Positions 8,670 through 17,033 of a stretch of DNA of 64,000 nt are shown here, piece after piece. Made by a program: the position numbers and the translations under genes. The stretch's first letter is position 1; each line of letters begins with the position of its first letter. The notes under the pieces were generated by a model. The model was given only the letters and a program-made list of their open reading frames with translations, did no database searches and had not been told where the DNA came from. Source of the DNA: Helicobacter_D ganmani (GTDB taxonomy: Bacteria; Campylobacterota; Campylobacteria; Campylobacterales; Helicobacteraceae); the NCBI RefSeq assembly GCF_965138225.1, contig NZ_CBCSAX010000010.1; one strand, written 5' to 3'.

Positions 8670-9128
8670 TTATCTTCTTTGCATTTCTTTTAAGCTTTGC
8701 GCAATTTCTCGTTTTTGGATTTTTTCTTTCAAAGATTCGCGCTTATCGTGCAAATTCTTTCCCTTAGCTAGGGCAATTTCCAATTTTGCCTTATTGCGCG
8801 CGTTAAAATAAAGTTTCAATGCCACGATACTCATACCAGAAACTTGACTTTTGCCAAAGAGTTTGTCAATTTCTTTGCGGTGCAAAAGCAGTTTGCGCGG
8901 ACGCTTTTCATCGGGTTTGTAATGTAAATTTGTCGTAGATAAAGTCGCAATATGTGCTTGAAATAAAAATGCTTCTCCTTGAATGATTTTTACAAAACTA
9001 TCTTTGAGATTCACGCGTCCGGCACGAATAGATTTCACTTCGCTTCCCTTAAGTTCAATCCCTGCTTCCAAACGCTCTAAAATAAAAAAATCAAAAGTCG
9101 CCTTTTTGTTTGTTGCAATGATTTTCAT
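8670..9128 (-). CDS. smpB: SsrA-binding protein SmpB
   Basis: SmpB binds the tRNA-like domain of tmRNA and carries it to stalled ribosomes for trans-translation. The 152-residue product has the family core: N-K-K-A-T-F-D-F-F-I at the N-terminus, G-S-E-V-K-S-I-R near 28-35, L-K-D-S-F-V, and a basic C-terminal tail (H-D-K-R-E-S-L-K-E-K and onward) that enters the ribosomal A site. Its start overlaps the ispE stop by four bases. Its RNA partner ssrA lies in the same window at about 56.2 kb. Confidence 0.97.
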   Translation of the reverse strand: MKIIATNKKATFDFFILERLEAGIELKGSEVKSIRAGRVNLKDSFVKIIQGEAFLFQAHIATLSTTNLHYKPDEKRPRKLLLHRKEIDKLFGKSQVSGMSIVALKLYFNARNKAKLEIALAKGKNLHDKRESLKEKIQKREIAQSLKEMQRR

Positions 9129-9988
9129 TGTGTTGTCCTTGCAATATTAAAAGGCTCTTTGAATTGAGGTTTTTTGCGCCAAAAACAACTCCCGCTTCCA
9201 CTCAAAAATAAATTTTTTTTGCAATATGATTCTAATTCTGGATAAAGCGTCAAAACAGGAGCTAACAAATCATTATTTTCAAACGATTCATTGTGCAAAA
9301 TCTCCCCATTTGACTTTTGTAGCCAATTTTGCTTTTTTGTTTGCAAAATCCTCGCTTCATCATAAAAGGAATCGGAATATTTTTGAAAGACTTTTGTGGT
9401 GTTACAATGTAATTTTGGCATAATGATTTCTACTTCAAAAGGCGCAAAATCTTGTGATTCCTTGCTATTCTGACAAGATTCCACAATCTCTCCCCTCCCT
9501 TCAACATTTGCAATCTCCAACCCACTCAAAAAAAATGGCACATCACTCCCCACTTGCGCCCCAAGCTCCATTAAAGCCTGCAAATCTAAATCCAAATTAA
9601 GAGATTGAGAAACAACTTGCAAAAAACAAGCAGCATTAGAGCTTCCTCCACCTAATCCCCCACCGCTTGGTATTTTCTTATCTACCCATACATGCAAATG
9701 TTTTAATGTTGCTTTTTGCGATTCTGTAAGATAAGGCAGAAGGGCACGATAAGCCTTATAGATAGTATTTTGCTCCATTGCGCAATCAAAAGTACCCACA
9801 ATCTCAAAAGCAGGCATATCCCAATAAAAAGTCAATGTATCATAAAGGCTTTTGACTCGCATAAAACGTGATTGTAGCAAATGATAACTTGTTCCATTGA
9901 AGCAATCTTTACCAACAATTTTTAAAAATAAATTGATTTTTGCATAGGAGAGATAAGTATTGTTTTGCGTCGAAGAATCGCAAATCAT
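9125..9988 (-). CDS. ispE: 4-diphosphocytidyl-2-C-methyl-D-erythritol kinase
   Basis: IspE phosphorylates CDP-methylerythritol in the MEP isoprenoid pathway. The 287-residue protein is a GHMP kinase: Y-A-K-I-N-L-F-L at the N-terminus, the ATP-binding loop I-P-S-G-G-G-L-G-G-G-S-S-N-A-A (about 112-126), and a C-terminal S-G-S-G-S-C-F motif. It sits between csrA (five bases upstream) and smpB (four-base overlap). dxs of the same pathway lies at 20.6 kb. The C-terminus is slightly irregular (K-K-P-Q-F-K-E-P-F-N-I-A-R) but the catalytic loops are intact. Confidence 0.96.
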   Translation of the reverse strand: MICDSSTQNNTYLSYAKINLFLKIVGKDCFNGTSYHLLQSRFMRVKSLYDTLTFYWDMPAFEIVGTFDCAMEQNTIYKAYRALLPYLTESQKATLKHLHVWVDKKIPSGGGLGGGSSNAACFLQVVSQSLNLDLDLQALMELGAQVGSDVPFFLSGLEIANVEGRGEIVESCQNSKESQDFAPFEVEIIMPKLHCNTTKVFQKYSDSFYDEARILQTKKQNWLQKSNGEILHNESFENNDLLAPVLTLYPELESYCKKNLFLSGSGSCFWRKKPQFKEPFNIARTTQ

Positions 9989-9993
9989 TGTTT

Positions 9994-10230
9994 TTAGGCT
10001 TTCTTTCTCGCTGCGACAAGCTTATCAAGCACACTGCTTTGCGCTTGTTGTTGAAGCGATTTTTTGTTTTCTTCAGAAATTGCAAGTTTTAATTCTTCAC
10101 GCAAAATCAATAATTCCGGAGGTGCATCAAAACCAATCTTTACATTGCCTTTATCAATAGAAATAACTTTGATTGTAATATTTTCTCCAATGGTAATGCT
10201 TTCATTTTCTTTTCTTGATAAAATCAACAT
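9994..10230 (-). CDS. csrA: carbon storage regulator CsrA
   Basis: CsrA is a dimeric RNA-binding protein that blocks or stabilises target mRNAs; in Campylobacterota it controls flagellin and virulence genes. The 78-residue product begins M-L-I-L-S-R-K-E-N-E-S-I and contains the G-E-N-I-T-I-K-V and G-F-D-A-P-P-E-L-L-I-L-R-E-E-L segments of the family, with a family-typical length. It overlaps the end of truB by seven bases and lies five bases before ispE in one operon. FliW, the usual antagonist, is not in this window. Confidence 0.97.
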   Translation of the reverse strand: MLILSRKENESITIGENITIKVISIDKGNVKIGFDAPPELLILREELKLAISEENKKSLQQQAQSSVLDKLVAARKKA

Positions 10231-11066
10231 AAAGGAATCCTATTTGCTAAATATTCTAAATTTTGATTTTGAAATGAAATTATAGAGAAAAAATCCTCAA
10301 ATTGCACTATATATTTTGCAAATTCGTCAATTTTCAAGATTTTTGGGGAAAATTTCTTGCCATCTTGCACCAAAGAGCGCAGAGCAAAATCCTTGCGCGC
10401 GTCTATTTTTTTAAAAGGGAGAATTTCTAAAGGATTGAGTGCTTTTTCTCCTTCATAATGTAATCCTCCTTCACTAATGCGTTCTAAATAACTAAGCGAA
10501 CCAACGCAACCTAGCTTTTTGGCAATCAATTCCCCCAAAGAACGAATATAAGCCCCTTCACTTACCCATGCTTTAAAGCTCACAAAAGGGTGTGCATAGT
10601 TCAAAAACTCTATTTTTAAGATTTGCATTGTTTGTTCTTTTAAATGTTGCTCTAAAAGCTCCTCTTTCCCGATTCGCGCTAATTTATAAGCCTGCGTGCC
10701 TTGAATCTTTTTGGCACTATACTTTGGAGGGACAAAATGCACGATTCCTACAAAATCCTGCAAAATAGATTCTATTTTTTCTTGAGAAAATAGTGGCACG
10801 CAATGCAATGTGCGCACATTTTCTAAATCTAACGAATCACTTTGCAATCCTAGCCAAAGTGTTGCCTGATAGACTTTAGGAGATTTTTTCAAATAAGGAA
10901 AAAGTTTCGTGTATTGCCCAAATGCTACGAGCAATGCACCACAAGCAAAAGGGTCTAAGATTCCGCTAAAGCCTGCTTTTTTCTCGCCAAAACGATGTTT
11001 TAAGGAGCTTAAATAATGATTAGAAGAAACAAAAAGTGGTTTTTTTGCAACAAAAATACGATTCAA
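10224..11066 (-). CDS. truB: tRNA pseudouridine(55) synthase TruB
   Basis: TruB makes pseudouridine 55 in the T-loop of tRNAs. The 280-residue protein has the family signature: K-K-A-G-F-S-G-I-L-D-P-F-A-C-G-A-L-L-V-A-F-G near 29-50 with the catalytic Asp in L-D-P, and later V-P-P-K-Y-S-A-K-K-I-Q-G and E-G-A-Y-I-R-S-L. It is the first gene of the minus-strand operon truB-csrA-ispE-smpB-exbB-exbD and overlaps csrA by seven bases. A roughly 70-base divergent gap separates it from the lipoprotein gene. Confidence 0.95.
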   Translation of the reverse strand: MNRIFVAKKPLFVSSNHYLSSLKHRFGEKKAGFSGILDPFACGALLVAFGQYTKLFPYLKKSPKVYQATLWLGLQSDSLDLENVRTLHCVPLFSQEKIESILQDFVGIVHFVPPKYSAKKIQGTQAYKLARIGKEELLEQHLKEQTMQILKIEFLNYAHPFVSFKAWVSEGAYIRSLGELIAKKLGCVGSLSYLERISEGGLHYEGEKALNPLEILPFKKIDARKDFALRSLVQDGKKFSPKILKIDEFAKYIVQFEDFFSIISFQNQNLEYLANRIPLC

Positions 11067-11091
11067 ACTTTAAAATCCTCATTTATTTTGA

Positions 11092-11097
11092 TAGAAT
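11092..11097 (+). promoter_or_regulatory. candidate sigma-70 -10 element for the lipoprotein-hypD genes
   Basis: TAGAAT at 11092-11097 in the short divergent gap before the lipoprotein gene fits the TA-rich -10 of Campylobacterota vegetative promoters, which often lack a clear -35. It would give a start about 30 bases before the ATG at 11136. Confidence 0.35.
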
Positions 11098-11135
11098 TTG
11101 CACTTTAAAATTCAAAAATTAGTGAGAATTTATAA

Positions 11136-11579
11136 ATGCAAAATAAGATTCTAACATTTTTTCTTTTAAGTGTCAGTTTATGGATTTTTGCCGCTTGCGC
11201 AAAATCTCCCTTAGCAAATCCCAACCTACCCTATCCTAAGCTTGTATATATAGAATCACTCAACACTGATGTTGTCCCAAAAGACTTTGCAGATACTTTT
11301 ATCAATCGCTTCAAGATTCTTTACGCACAAGCTCCAAATTCCAATTTACAGGAAGTAAGATTTTATTTTACGGATTATTACAATGAATCTAGGGAGGAAT
11401 TTTCTCCTATGGCTTCTTTTAGCCTTGTGCCACGTTATTTATTGCAACTACACGTGCAAGTCATCACTTCGTCGCACACGCAAGACTTCACGCAAAGTTA
11501 TCAGATTCCTGTAATGGGCTTTAATCCGCCCTATTCACAAGATTTTGATGGCTTAATCTTAAAAATTTTACAAGAATAA
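11136..11579 (+). CDS. putative lipoprotein of unknown function
   Basis: A 147-residue protein with a lipoprotein signal: a short basic start, a hydrophobic core (about 5-18) and a lipobox F-A-A-C with the acylated Cys near residue 20. The mature part is globular with a beta-strand pattern, several aromatic residues and no recognised domain. It lies three bases upstream of hypD, so the two are probably cotranscribed, although a role in hydrogenase maturation would be surprising. Likely anchored in the outer or inner membrane facing the periplasm. Confidence 0.75.
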   Translation: MQNKILTFFLLSVSLWIFAACAKSPLANPNLPYPKLVYIESLNTDVVPKDFADTFINRFKILYAQAPNSNLQEVRFYFTDYYNESREEFSPMASFSLVPRYLLQLHVQVITSSHTQDFTQSYQIPVMGFNPPYSQDFDGLILKILQE

Positions 11580-11582
11580 TTA

Positions 11583-12704
11583 ATGATAGAGAATCCCTAC
11601 ATTGATACTTACCGCAATACTCAAACCATTACGCGCACTTTTAATGCCCTAAAAACATTAAGCAAGAATCTAACAAAACCTTTAAAAATTATGGAAGTTT
11701 GTGGCGGACATACACATACAATTATGAAATACGCCTTACCAGAACTTTTGCCTGATAAAATAGAATTTGTGCATGGACCGGGCTGTCCTGTGTGCGTAAT
11801 GCCAAAGAATCGGATTGATTGTGCTTACAAAATTGCGAGTCAAACAGGTGTGATTTTGGTTACACTTGGAGATATGATTAAAGTGCCCGGAAGCTATGGA
11901 AGCTTACAAAACGCAAGAGCAAAAGGGTTTGATGTGCGCTTTGTTTATTCTCCTTTGGAGGTTTTAAAAATTGCTAAAGAGAATCCCACAAAACGCGTCG
12001 TGTATTTTGCCATTGGTTTTGAGACGACAACTCCAATGTCTGCTGCACTCTTAGAGCGAGTCGTTGCTTTGGGATTCCATAATATTTCGCTACATTGCAA
12101 TCATGTTTTAGTGCCACCTCCTCTTGAGGCAATTTTAAGCGCGCCAGATTGCCAGATTAGCGCATTACTAGCACCTTCTCATGTGAGCGTGATTACAGGC
12201 TCTCAAATCTACCGACCTCTTTTAGAAAAATTTAAGATTCCTATTGTAGTTTGCGGATTTGAGCCCGTAGATGTAGGAGAAAGTCTTTTAAGCATTGTCC
12301 AACAAGTGCTACACCAAACACCAAAAGTAGAAACACAATATGCGCGCAGCGTAACTGCACAAGGTAATCTAAAGGCTCAAGAACTTGTCCAACGCTATTT
12401 TGAACTAGACGACAACTTTTATTGGCGAGGACTTGGAGAGATTCCTCATTCTTCTTTGCGCCTCAAAAAAAAGTTTGCAAACTACGACGCAAGTATTCTT
12501 TTTAAAGAACATTTAGACGGAATCGCAAAGGAAGAACATAAGGGTTGCTTATGTGGAGAGATTCTAAGAGGCAACAAAAAACCTTTTGATTGCAAACTTT
12601 TTGGTAAATTTTGCAATCCACAAAATCCTCTAGGAAGTTGTATGGTTAGTAGCGAAGGGGCTTGTGCTGCGTATTACAAATATCAAGGAATACGCCCTGC
12701 TTAA
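11583..12704 (+). CDS. hypD: hydrogenase maturation protein HypD
   Basis: HypD carries a [4Fe-4S] cluster and, with HypC, assembles the Fe(CN)2CO group of NiFe hydrogenases. The 373-residue product has the conserved C-G-G-H-T-H motif (about 40-45), H-G-P-G-C-P-V-C-V with the paired catalytic cysteines, and the Cys-rich C-terminus (C-L-C-G-E-I-L-R-G, later F-G-K-F-C and C-M-V-S-S-E-G-A-C) that binds the cluster. Other hyp genes are not in this window, so hypD is detached from them. Its last 41 bases overlap a possible GTG start of the helicase gene. Confidence 0.97.
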   Translation: MIENPYIDTYRNTQTITRTFNALKTLSKNLTKPLKIMEVCGGHTHTIMKYALPELLPDKIEFVHGPGCPVCVMPKNRIDCAYKIASQTGVILVTLGDMIKVPGSYGSLQNARAKGFDVRFVYSPLEVLKIAKENPTKRVVYFAIGFETTTPMSAALLERVVALGFHNISLHCNHVLVPPPLEAILSAPDCQISALLAPSHVSVITGSQIYRPLLEKFKIPIVVCGFEPVDVGESLLSIVQQVLHQTPKVETQYARSVTAQGNLKAQELVQRYFELDDNFYWRGLGEIPHSSLRLKKKFANYDASILFKEHLDGIAKEEHKGCLCGEILRGNKKPFDCKLFGKFCNPQNPLGSCMVSSEGACAAYYKYQGIRPA

Positions 12705-14388
12705 TCTAACTACCCAAACGCAAGATTTCTTGGTTTGTGCAGCAGAAAATTATTTGCAATATATGCAAACCTATGATAAGGGTCTTGAGATTGTTAAGAT
12801 TCGGAATATCTCTAAAGATATTTTTGGATTGAGCTTGCAACTAGAATACAAGCTCAAAAGCACAGAAAGCTTGATTCTACGCACTCCAACAGAAGAATTT
12901 ATATTAGAAAAAGAATCCGAAGAAGCAATGAGCATTCTTTCTTATGATGAAAAATCCAAAGTGCTTAGTTTAAGTATGGAGGAAAGGCTTTGCAAAAAGT
13001 TATTTGCACAAAAGGAATCCCTGCAACTGATTTCTGATTTAAAATTTCTTGTTGTCAATGTGATGAATTTTTATCTGCAAGAACATACCTTAAAACTCCC
13101 TACGATTCCACCTCTTTTAAAGCCTGATATTGAATCCTTAAAAGACTTGCCAACTCCACCGCATTTAGAACAACTCAATGCGCTTAAAGGAATCTTTGAA
13201 AGCCCATTTTGCTATGTTTGGGGAGCTGCAGGGAGTGGCAAAACAAAAGTGGTGCTTTTGCACGCCCTTGCGTTTTATCTCAAAGCAAATTGTAAAGTGG
13301 CGATTCTTGCTCCGACAAACAACGCACTGGAGCAATGCTTAACAACTCTAATTGCTAATTTAGATGCAATCGGGATTGAAACTTGTAAAATACTAAGACT
13401 TGGCACACCCAGCCAAAGATTCGCCGAAAATTTCCCTAAAAATTGTGATTTATTGCTAGAAAATAAAGCAATAGATTATAAAAAATCCTTACAAGATTCT
13501 TTGGTTATTGCAATGACTTTGGATACTTTTTTGCGCAGAAACGATTTGCATACAATAGATTTTAAGCATTTTTTCATTGATGAAGCAGGTTTTGCTCCAT
13601 TGATAAAAACCTTGCCTTTGTGCGCATTTAATAAGCCTATTACACTGCTAGGAGACCATAAGCAACTGCAACCCGTGTGCATATTAAGCTCTGCTCATCT
13701 CAAAGAATCACAATGGAAACCCTCAAGATTATGGCAATACTCTTCGCTTTTTATGGAAAAATTTTTCAAGATTCAAAGAAATTTTGAAGAGGAAAATTTA
13801 TTTTTGGATTCTACCTCTCCTAGTGAAAATCCCCCAATTTCACAAGTTTTTACTTTAACGCAAACCTATCGCTATGGTAATAATCTCGCACATTTGCTTA
13901 ATACCTATATTTATAAAAATAACCTTCAAGGATTGAACACAAAAACTTATCTACATTGCTTAGATATTTCGCAAATGCCAAAAACACAACCTTTAGATAA
14001 AGCAAATTATAATGAAGCCTTACAATGCTGTAACTTAGCACGTGAATTTTTGAATGCACATCAAGACTTTGCGATTCTCACACCTTTTGTAAATCAGAGG
14101 CAATTAATCCTAAAAACAATGCCTGCACTTTATAAAGAAGAATGTGTTTGGACGATTCATTCTTCACAAGGACAAGAATTTGATTATGTCCTTTTTTCAC
14201 CTGTCATTTTGCATTATCATCTTAATGATTCTAGCAATCAAAAAGCACTTTTTGCACTCAATGTTGCTTTTTCGCGAGCAAAAAAGGGAATTATTTTAAT
14301 TTGTGATAAAACTTATTGGTTAAGACAAAAAAATCAATTTTTAAGTCAATTAGTGCAAATTGCCAAACCTTATAATAAAATTTTTTGA
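12664..14388 (+). CDS. superfamily 1 (Upf1-like) DNA/RNA helicase
   Basis: A 574-residue protein with an unrecognised N-terminal region (about 1-160) and an SF1 helicase core. The core has Walker A W-G-A-A-G-S-G-K-T-K at 186-195, motif II F-F-I-D-E-A-G near 305, L-L-G-D-H-K-Q-L-Q-P, a T-Q-T-Y-R-Y-G arginine motif, and S-S-Q-G-Q-E-F-D-Y-V followed by N-V-A-F-S-R-A-K-K-G (motifs V and VI). The order fits the AAA_11/AAA_12 (Upf1-like) group. The GTG at 12664 has GAAGGGG just upstream but lies inside hypD; TTG at 12730 is an alternative. Probably a housekeeping nucleic-acid helicase; substrate unknown. Confidence 0.88.
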   Translation: MLRITNIKEYALLNLTTQTQDFLVCAAENYLQYMQTYDKGLEIVKIRNISKDIFGLSLQLEYKLKSTESLILRTPTEEFILEKESEEAMSILSYDEKSKVLSLSMEERLCKKLFAQKESLQLISDLKFLVVNVMNFYLQEHTLKLPTIPPLLKPDIESLKDLPTPPHLEQLNALKGIFESPFCYVWGAAGSGKTKVVLLHALAFYLKANCKVAILAPTNNALEQCLTTLIANLDAIGIETCKILRLGTPSQRFAENFPKNCDLLLENKAIDYKKSLQDSLVIAMTLDTFLRRNDLHTIDFKHFFIDEAGFAPLIKTLPLCAFNKPITLLGDHKQLQPVCILSSAHLKESQWKPSRLWQYSSLFMEKFFKIQRNFEEENLFLDSTSPSENPPISQVFTLTQTYRYGNNLAHLLNTYIYKNNLQGLNTKTYLHCLDISQMPKTQPLDKANYNEALQCCNLAREFLNAHQDFAILTPFVNQRQLILKTMPALYKEECVWTIHSSQGQEFDYVLFSPVILHYHLNDSSNQKALFALNVAFSRAKKGIILICDKTYWLRQKNQFLSQLVQIAKPYNKIF

Positions 14389-14394
14389 TATAAT
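14389..14394 (+). promoter_or_regulatory. -10 element TATAAT for the cold-shock-like gene
   Basis: A perfect TATAAT immediately follows the TGA stop of the helicase gene and lies 25 bases before the ATG at 14419, giving a very short leader with an AAGGCGC ribosome site. The preceding sequence is A/T-rich, as usual for vegetative promoters in this group. Confidence 0.6.
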
Positions 14395-14418
14395 CAAGAT
14401 TTTATTATAAGGCGCAGA

Positions 14419-15855
14419 ATGAATGGTTTTTTGGTTGGATTAAATGCTCAAAAAAAGCGGGGTTTAATTGAGCAAGCACACAACAAACGCAAATTTGAAT
14501 TTGACTTACGCGTATGGGACGGAGATTTCAAAGAAATTACGCCCAATATGGAAGTAGAATTTGAACTCACAGACGACAAGAAACAAGTGAGTGTCGTGCG
14601 TCCTAAAAAAGTTCCGCTAGAGGAATTTGCAATTCACCAAACTAAAAGCATAAAAGATTGTATTTATGATTATTTTGGTGGAACTGAAAATCTCATCAAA
14701 CATTATGAAAAAGACATTAACTCCAATAAAGATTTGGATTTTTTACGCATTAAAAGATTCTTATTTACAGCTTACAATGACCTTTTTGAGCTAGATAGCA
14801 CGATTCCAAACTTAGCTTTAAGCAACCTAAAATCCGAACTTGGAAAATTAGATAAAGAATATGAATCTTTTATCAAAAAATCTTCTTACCCTCCACAATA
14901 TTCTTACGAAAAAATATTTCTTGCACATCAAATTGAATTTGTCAAAAACGAAGAATTAATCCAAACTACACAATCTATCATCAAAAGCACTACAATCCAG
15001 CAAGCCTCTATGGGAGAAGCACTTAAAAATATGGAAAATCAATTTGCTGCGCGCCACGATAAAAGCAGCGCAAGCTATATTCAAGCACAAAATAACCTCA
15101 AAAATTTCCGCAAACGTTATGTGGATTTGTTGCATTATCTCTCCCAACAAAAGGAAAAATTAGCCAAAATCACCAAAGCAGGAGAAGAATTTTCAGAAAA
15201 GTTTTTTGAACCTTTTTTAAAAAATTATTTGCCTCTCACAAAAGAACTAAAGAAAGATTTTATCAAGCTTTTGAATGCCAAAGCGTATGATTTAGACTTT
15301 TTATTGTGGGAGAGAGCAAAACGAAGCCTAAGCGTGCGAAGATTCTTTATTGAAGCAGGAATCACAGGCACTTATAGCTCTAAAACATTTTTGAAATATT
15401 TTTTGCGTAGCTTAGACCACAATAAGATTCGCAAAGAAACAAAAGGGCTTTTTGATTTACTTAAATATCTTGAAGCCTTTTCTAAGAGAAATATTTTGCT
15501 GATTCAAGAAGACCCCAAAGATGGTAAATATTACAAAGAATATCTAAGAAACTTTGATAGTGATTTACAAGTTTCTACTTCCAGCGACCCGCGAGACAAT
15601 CTGCGTTTATCTCAACCACTAGAGTTTCATATTGTTGTAATGGAATGGGAAGTCAAGGAAATGGATATTTTAGCTTTCCGAAAAAAATACATTGAAATGT
15701 TTAAGGATTCTGTTGGGATTCCTGTTTTTTGCGCTATTATATCCAAAGGAATGAGTGAGGAAACCCTGCAAAACGCCAAAAAAGAAGGAATCTCTTATTT
15801 TGTTACCAAAGGTAGCACAGACCAATTTATTGATATGATGCGTATGATTTTGTAA
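14419..15855 (+). CDS. conserved protein with N-terminal cold-shock-like OB domain and C-terminal receiver-like domain
   Basis: A 478-residue soluble protein. Residues 1-65 read like a cold-shock/OB fold (short strands around K-K-R-G-L-I-E, K-F-E-F-D and M-E-V-E-F-E-L). A long helical middle follows (about 75-330). The end (about 350-478) has an alpha/beta pattern resembling a response-regulator receiver (N-I-L-L-I-Q-E-D, F-H-I-V-V-M-E-W-E, I-P-V-F-C-A-I-I-S-K-G, S-Y-F-V-T-K-G). The usual phospho-acceptor Asp is replaced in the V-M-E-W-E strand, so it is probably not phosphorylated. It has its own promoter. Function unknown; RNA binding is an inference. Confidence 0.75.
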   Translation: MNGFLVGLNAQKKRGLIEQAHNKRKFEFDLRVWDGDFKEITPNMEVEFELTDDKKQVSVVRPKKVPLEEFAIHQTKSIKDCIYDYFGGTENLIKHYEKDINSNKDLDFLRIKRFLFTAYNDLFELDSTIPNLALSNLKSELGKLDKEYESFIKKSSYPPQYSYEKIFLAHQIEFVKNEELIQTTQSIIKSTTIQQASMGEALKNMENQFAARHDKSSASYIQAQNNLKNFRKRYVDLLHYLSQQKEKLAKITKAGEEFSEKFFEPFLKNYLPLTKELKKDFIKLLNAKAYDLDFLLWERAKRSLSVRRFFIEAGITGTYSSKTFLKYFLRSLDHNKIRKETKGLFDLLKYLEAFSKRNILLIQEDPKDGKYYKEYLRNFDSDLQVSTSSDPRDNLRLSQPLEFHIVVMEWEVKEMDILAFRKKYIEMFKDSVGIPVFCAIISKGMSEETLQNAKKEGISYFVTKGSTDQFIDMMRMIL

Positions 15856-15883
15856 ATTTTGCACCTTTTAGGCTAAAATTTGC

Positions 15884-15889
15884 TACAAT
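15884..15889 (+). promoter_or_regulatory. -10 element for hisC
   Basis: TGCTACAAT ends in the hexamer TACAAT at 15884-15889 with an extended -10 TG. It lies 31 bases before the hisC ATG at 15921. Confidence 0.5.
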
Positions 15890-15920
15890 AGCAAAATTAT
15901 TTTACTTGTAGGGCATTTAG

Positions 15921-17024
15921 ATGACTTTTAACACCACGCTTGATTCTATTAAAACCTATGAAGCAGGGAAACCTATTGAACTCGTCGTCAGAGAATTCGG
16001 AATCCCAGAAAATGAAATCGTCAAACTTGCTTCCAATGAAAATCCTTTAGGGGCTAGCCCAAAAGCAATAGAAGCAATCATTCAAAACGCTTGCAATGCA
16101 CATTTATACCCCGATGATTCTATGTTTGCGCTAAAGAAAGCATTAAGCCAGTTCTACAAAGTTCAAAGCAACGAAATTATTATTGGTTCAGGAAGCGACC
16201 AAATCATTGAATTTTGTATTCACGCTAAAGCCAATCAAAAAAGTAAAATTCTAATGGCAAAAACCACTTTTGCGATGTATGAAGTTTATGCCAAAGCCGT
16301 AGGGGCAGAAGTTATTCGCACAGCAAGTCATCAACACAATTTAAAGGAATTTTTGGAATCCTATCAGCAACACAAACCAGAAATAATTTTTTTGTGTATC
16401 CCTAACAATCCTTTAGGGGAATGTTTGGATTCAAAAGAAACTTTTGATTTCTTAAAACAAGTAGATGAAAATTGTCTCATTGTGATTGACGGAGCTTATC
16501 AAGAATACGCAAAAGCAAAAGATTCTACTAAGGCTATTAATCCAAAAACACTTATTGAAATATTTCCTAACGCAATTTATCTAGGCACATTTTCAAAAGC
16601 CTATGGATTGGGCGGTATGCGTATAGGCTATGGAATCGCACAACAAGAGATTATCCAAGCTCTTCTGAAACTTCGCCCACCTTTTAATCTCACCACTTTA
16701 TCTCTAGCAGCAGCACTTGAAGCATTAAAAGACCAAGAACATATCCAAAAAAGCCTCCAAAATAACCTAATGCAAATGCCTAGTTTTGAGGGTTTTGCCA
16801 AAGAAAAAGGTTTCTTATACACTCCAAGTTATACCAACTTTATTACCTATTATTTTGAATCTCCGCTAGATTCTACACAAATTGCAGATTATTTATTACA
16901 AAGAGGTATGATTATTAGAAATCTCGCTTCTTATGGTCTCAATGCAATTCGTATTACATTAGGAACACACGAACAAAACAAGAAATTTTTTACATTATTT
17001 GAACAATACTTAGATGAAAGATAG
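15921..17024 (+). CDS. hisC: histidinol-phosphate aminotransferase
   Basis: HisC is a PLP enzyme that transfers the amino group from glutamate to imidazole-acetol phosphate in histidine synthesis, and may also act on aromatic amino acids. The 367-residue protein shows K-L-A-S-N-E-N-P-L-G near 34-43, G-S-G-S-D-Q-I-I near 91-98, P-N-N-P-L-G, and the PLP lysine in G-T-F-S-K-A-Y-G-L-G-G-M-R-I-G-Y-G (about 226-242). It lies nine bases before fliF, an arrangement also seen next to fliF in related genomes, so it may be part of the same transcript. Confidence 0.96.
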   Translation: MTFNTTLDSIKTYEAGKPIELVVREFGIPENEIVKLASNENPLGASPKAIEAIIQNACNAHLYPDDSMFALKKALSQFYKVQSNEIIIGSGSDQIIEFCIHAKANQKSKILMAKTTFAMYEVYAKAVGAEVIRTASHQHNLKEFLESYQQHKPEIIFLCIPNNPLGECLDSKETFDFLKQVDENCLIVIDGAYQEYAKAKDSTKAINPKTLIEIFPNAIYLGTFSKAYGLGGMRIGYGIAQQEIIQALLKLRPPFNLTTLSLAAALEALKDQEHIQKSLQNNLMQMPSFEGFAKEKGFLYTPSYTNFITYYFESPLDSTQIADYLLQRGMIIRNLASYGLNAIRITLGTHEQNKKFFTLFEQYLDER

Positions 17025-17033
17025 GATTAAGCA

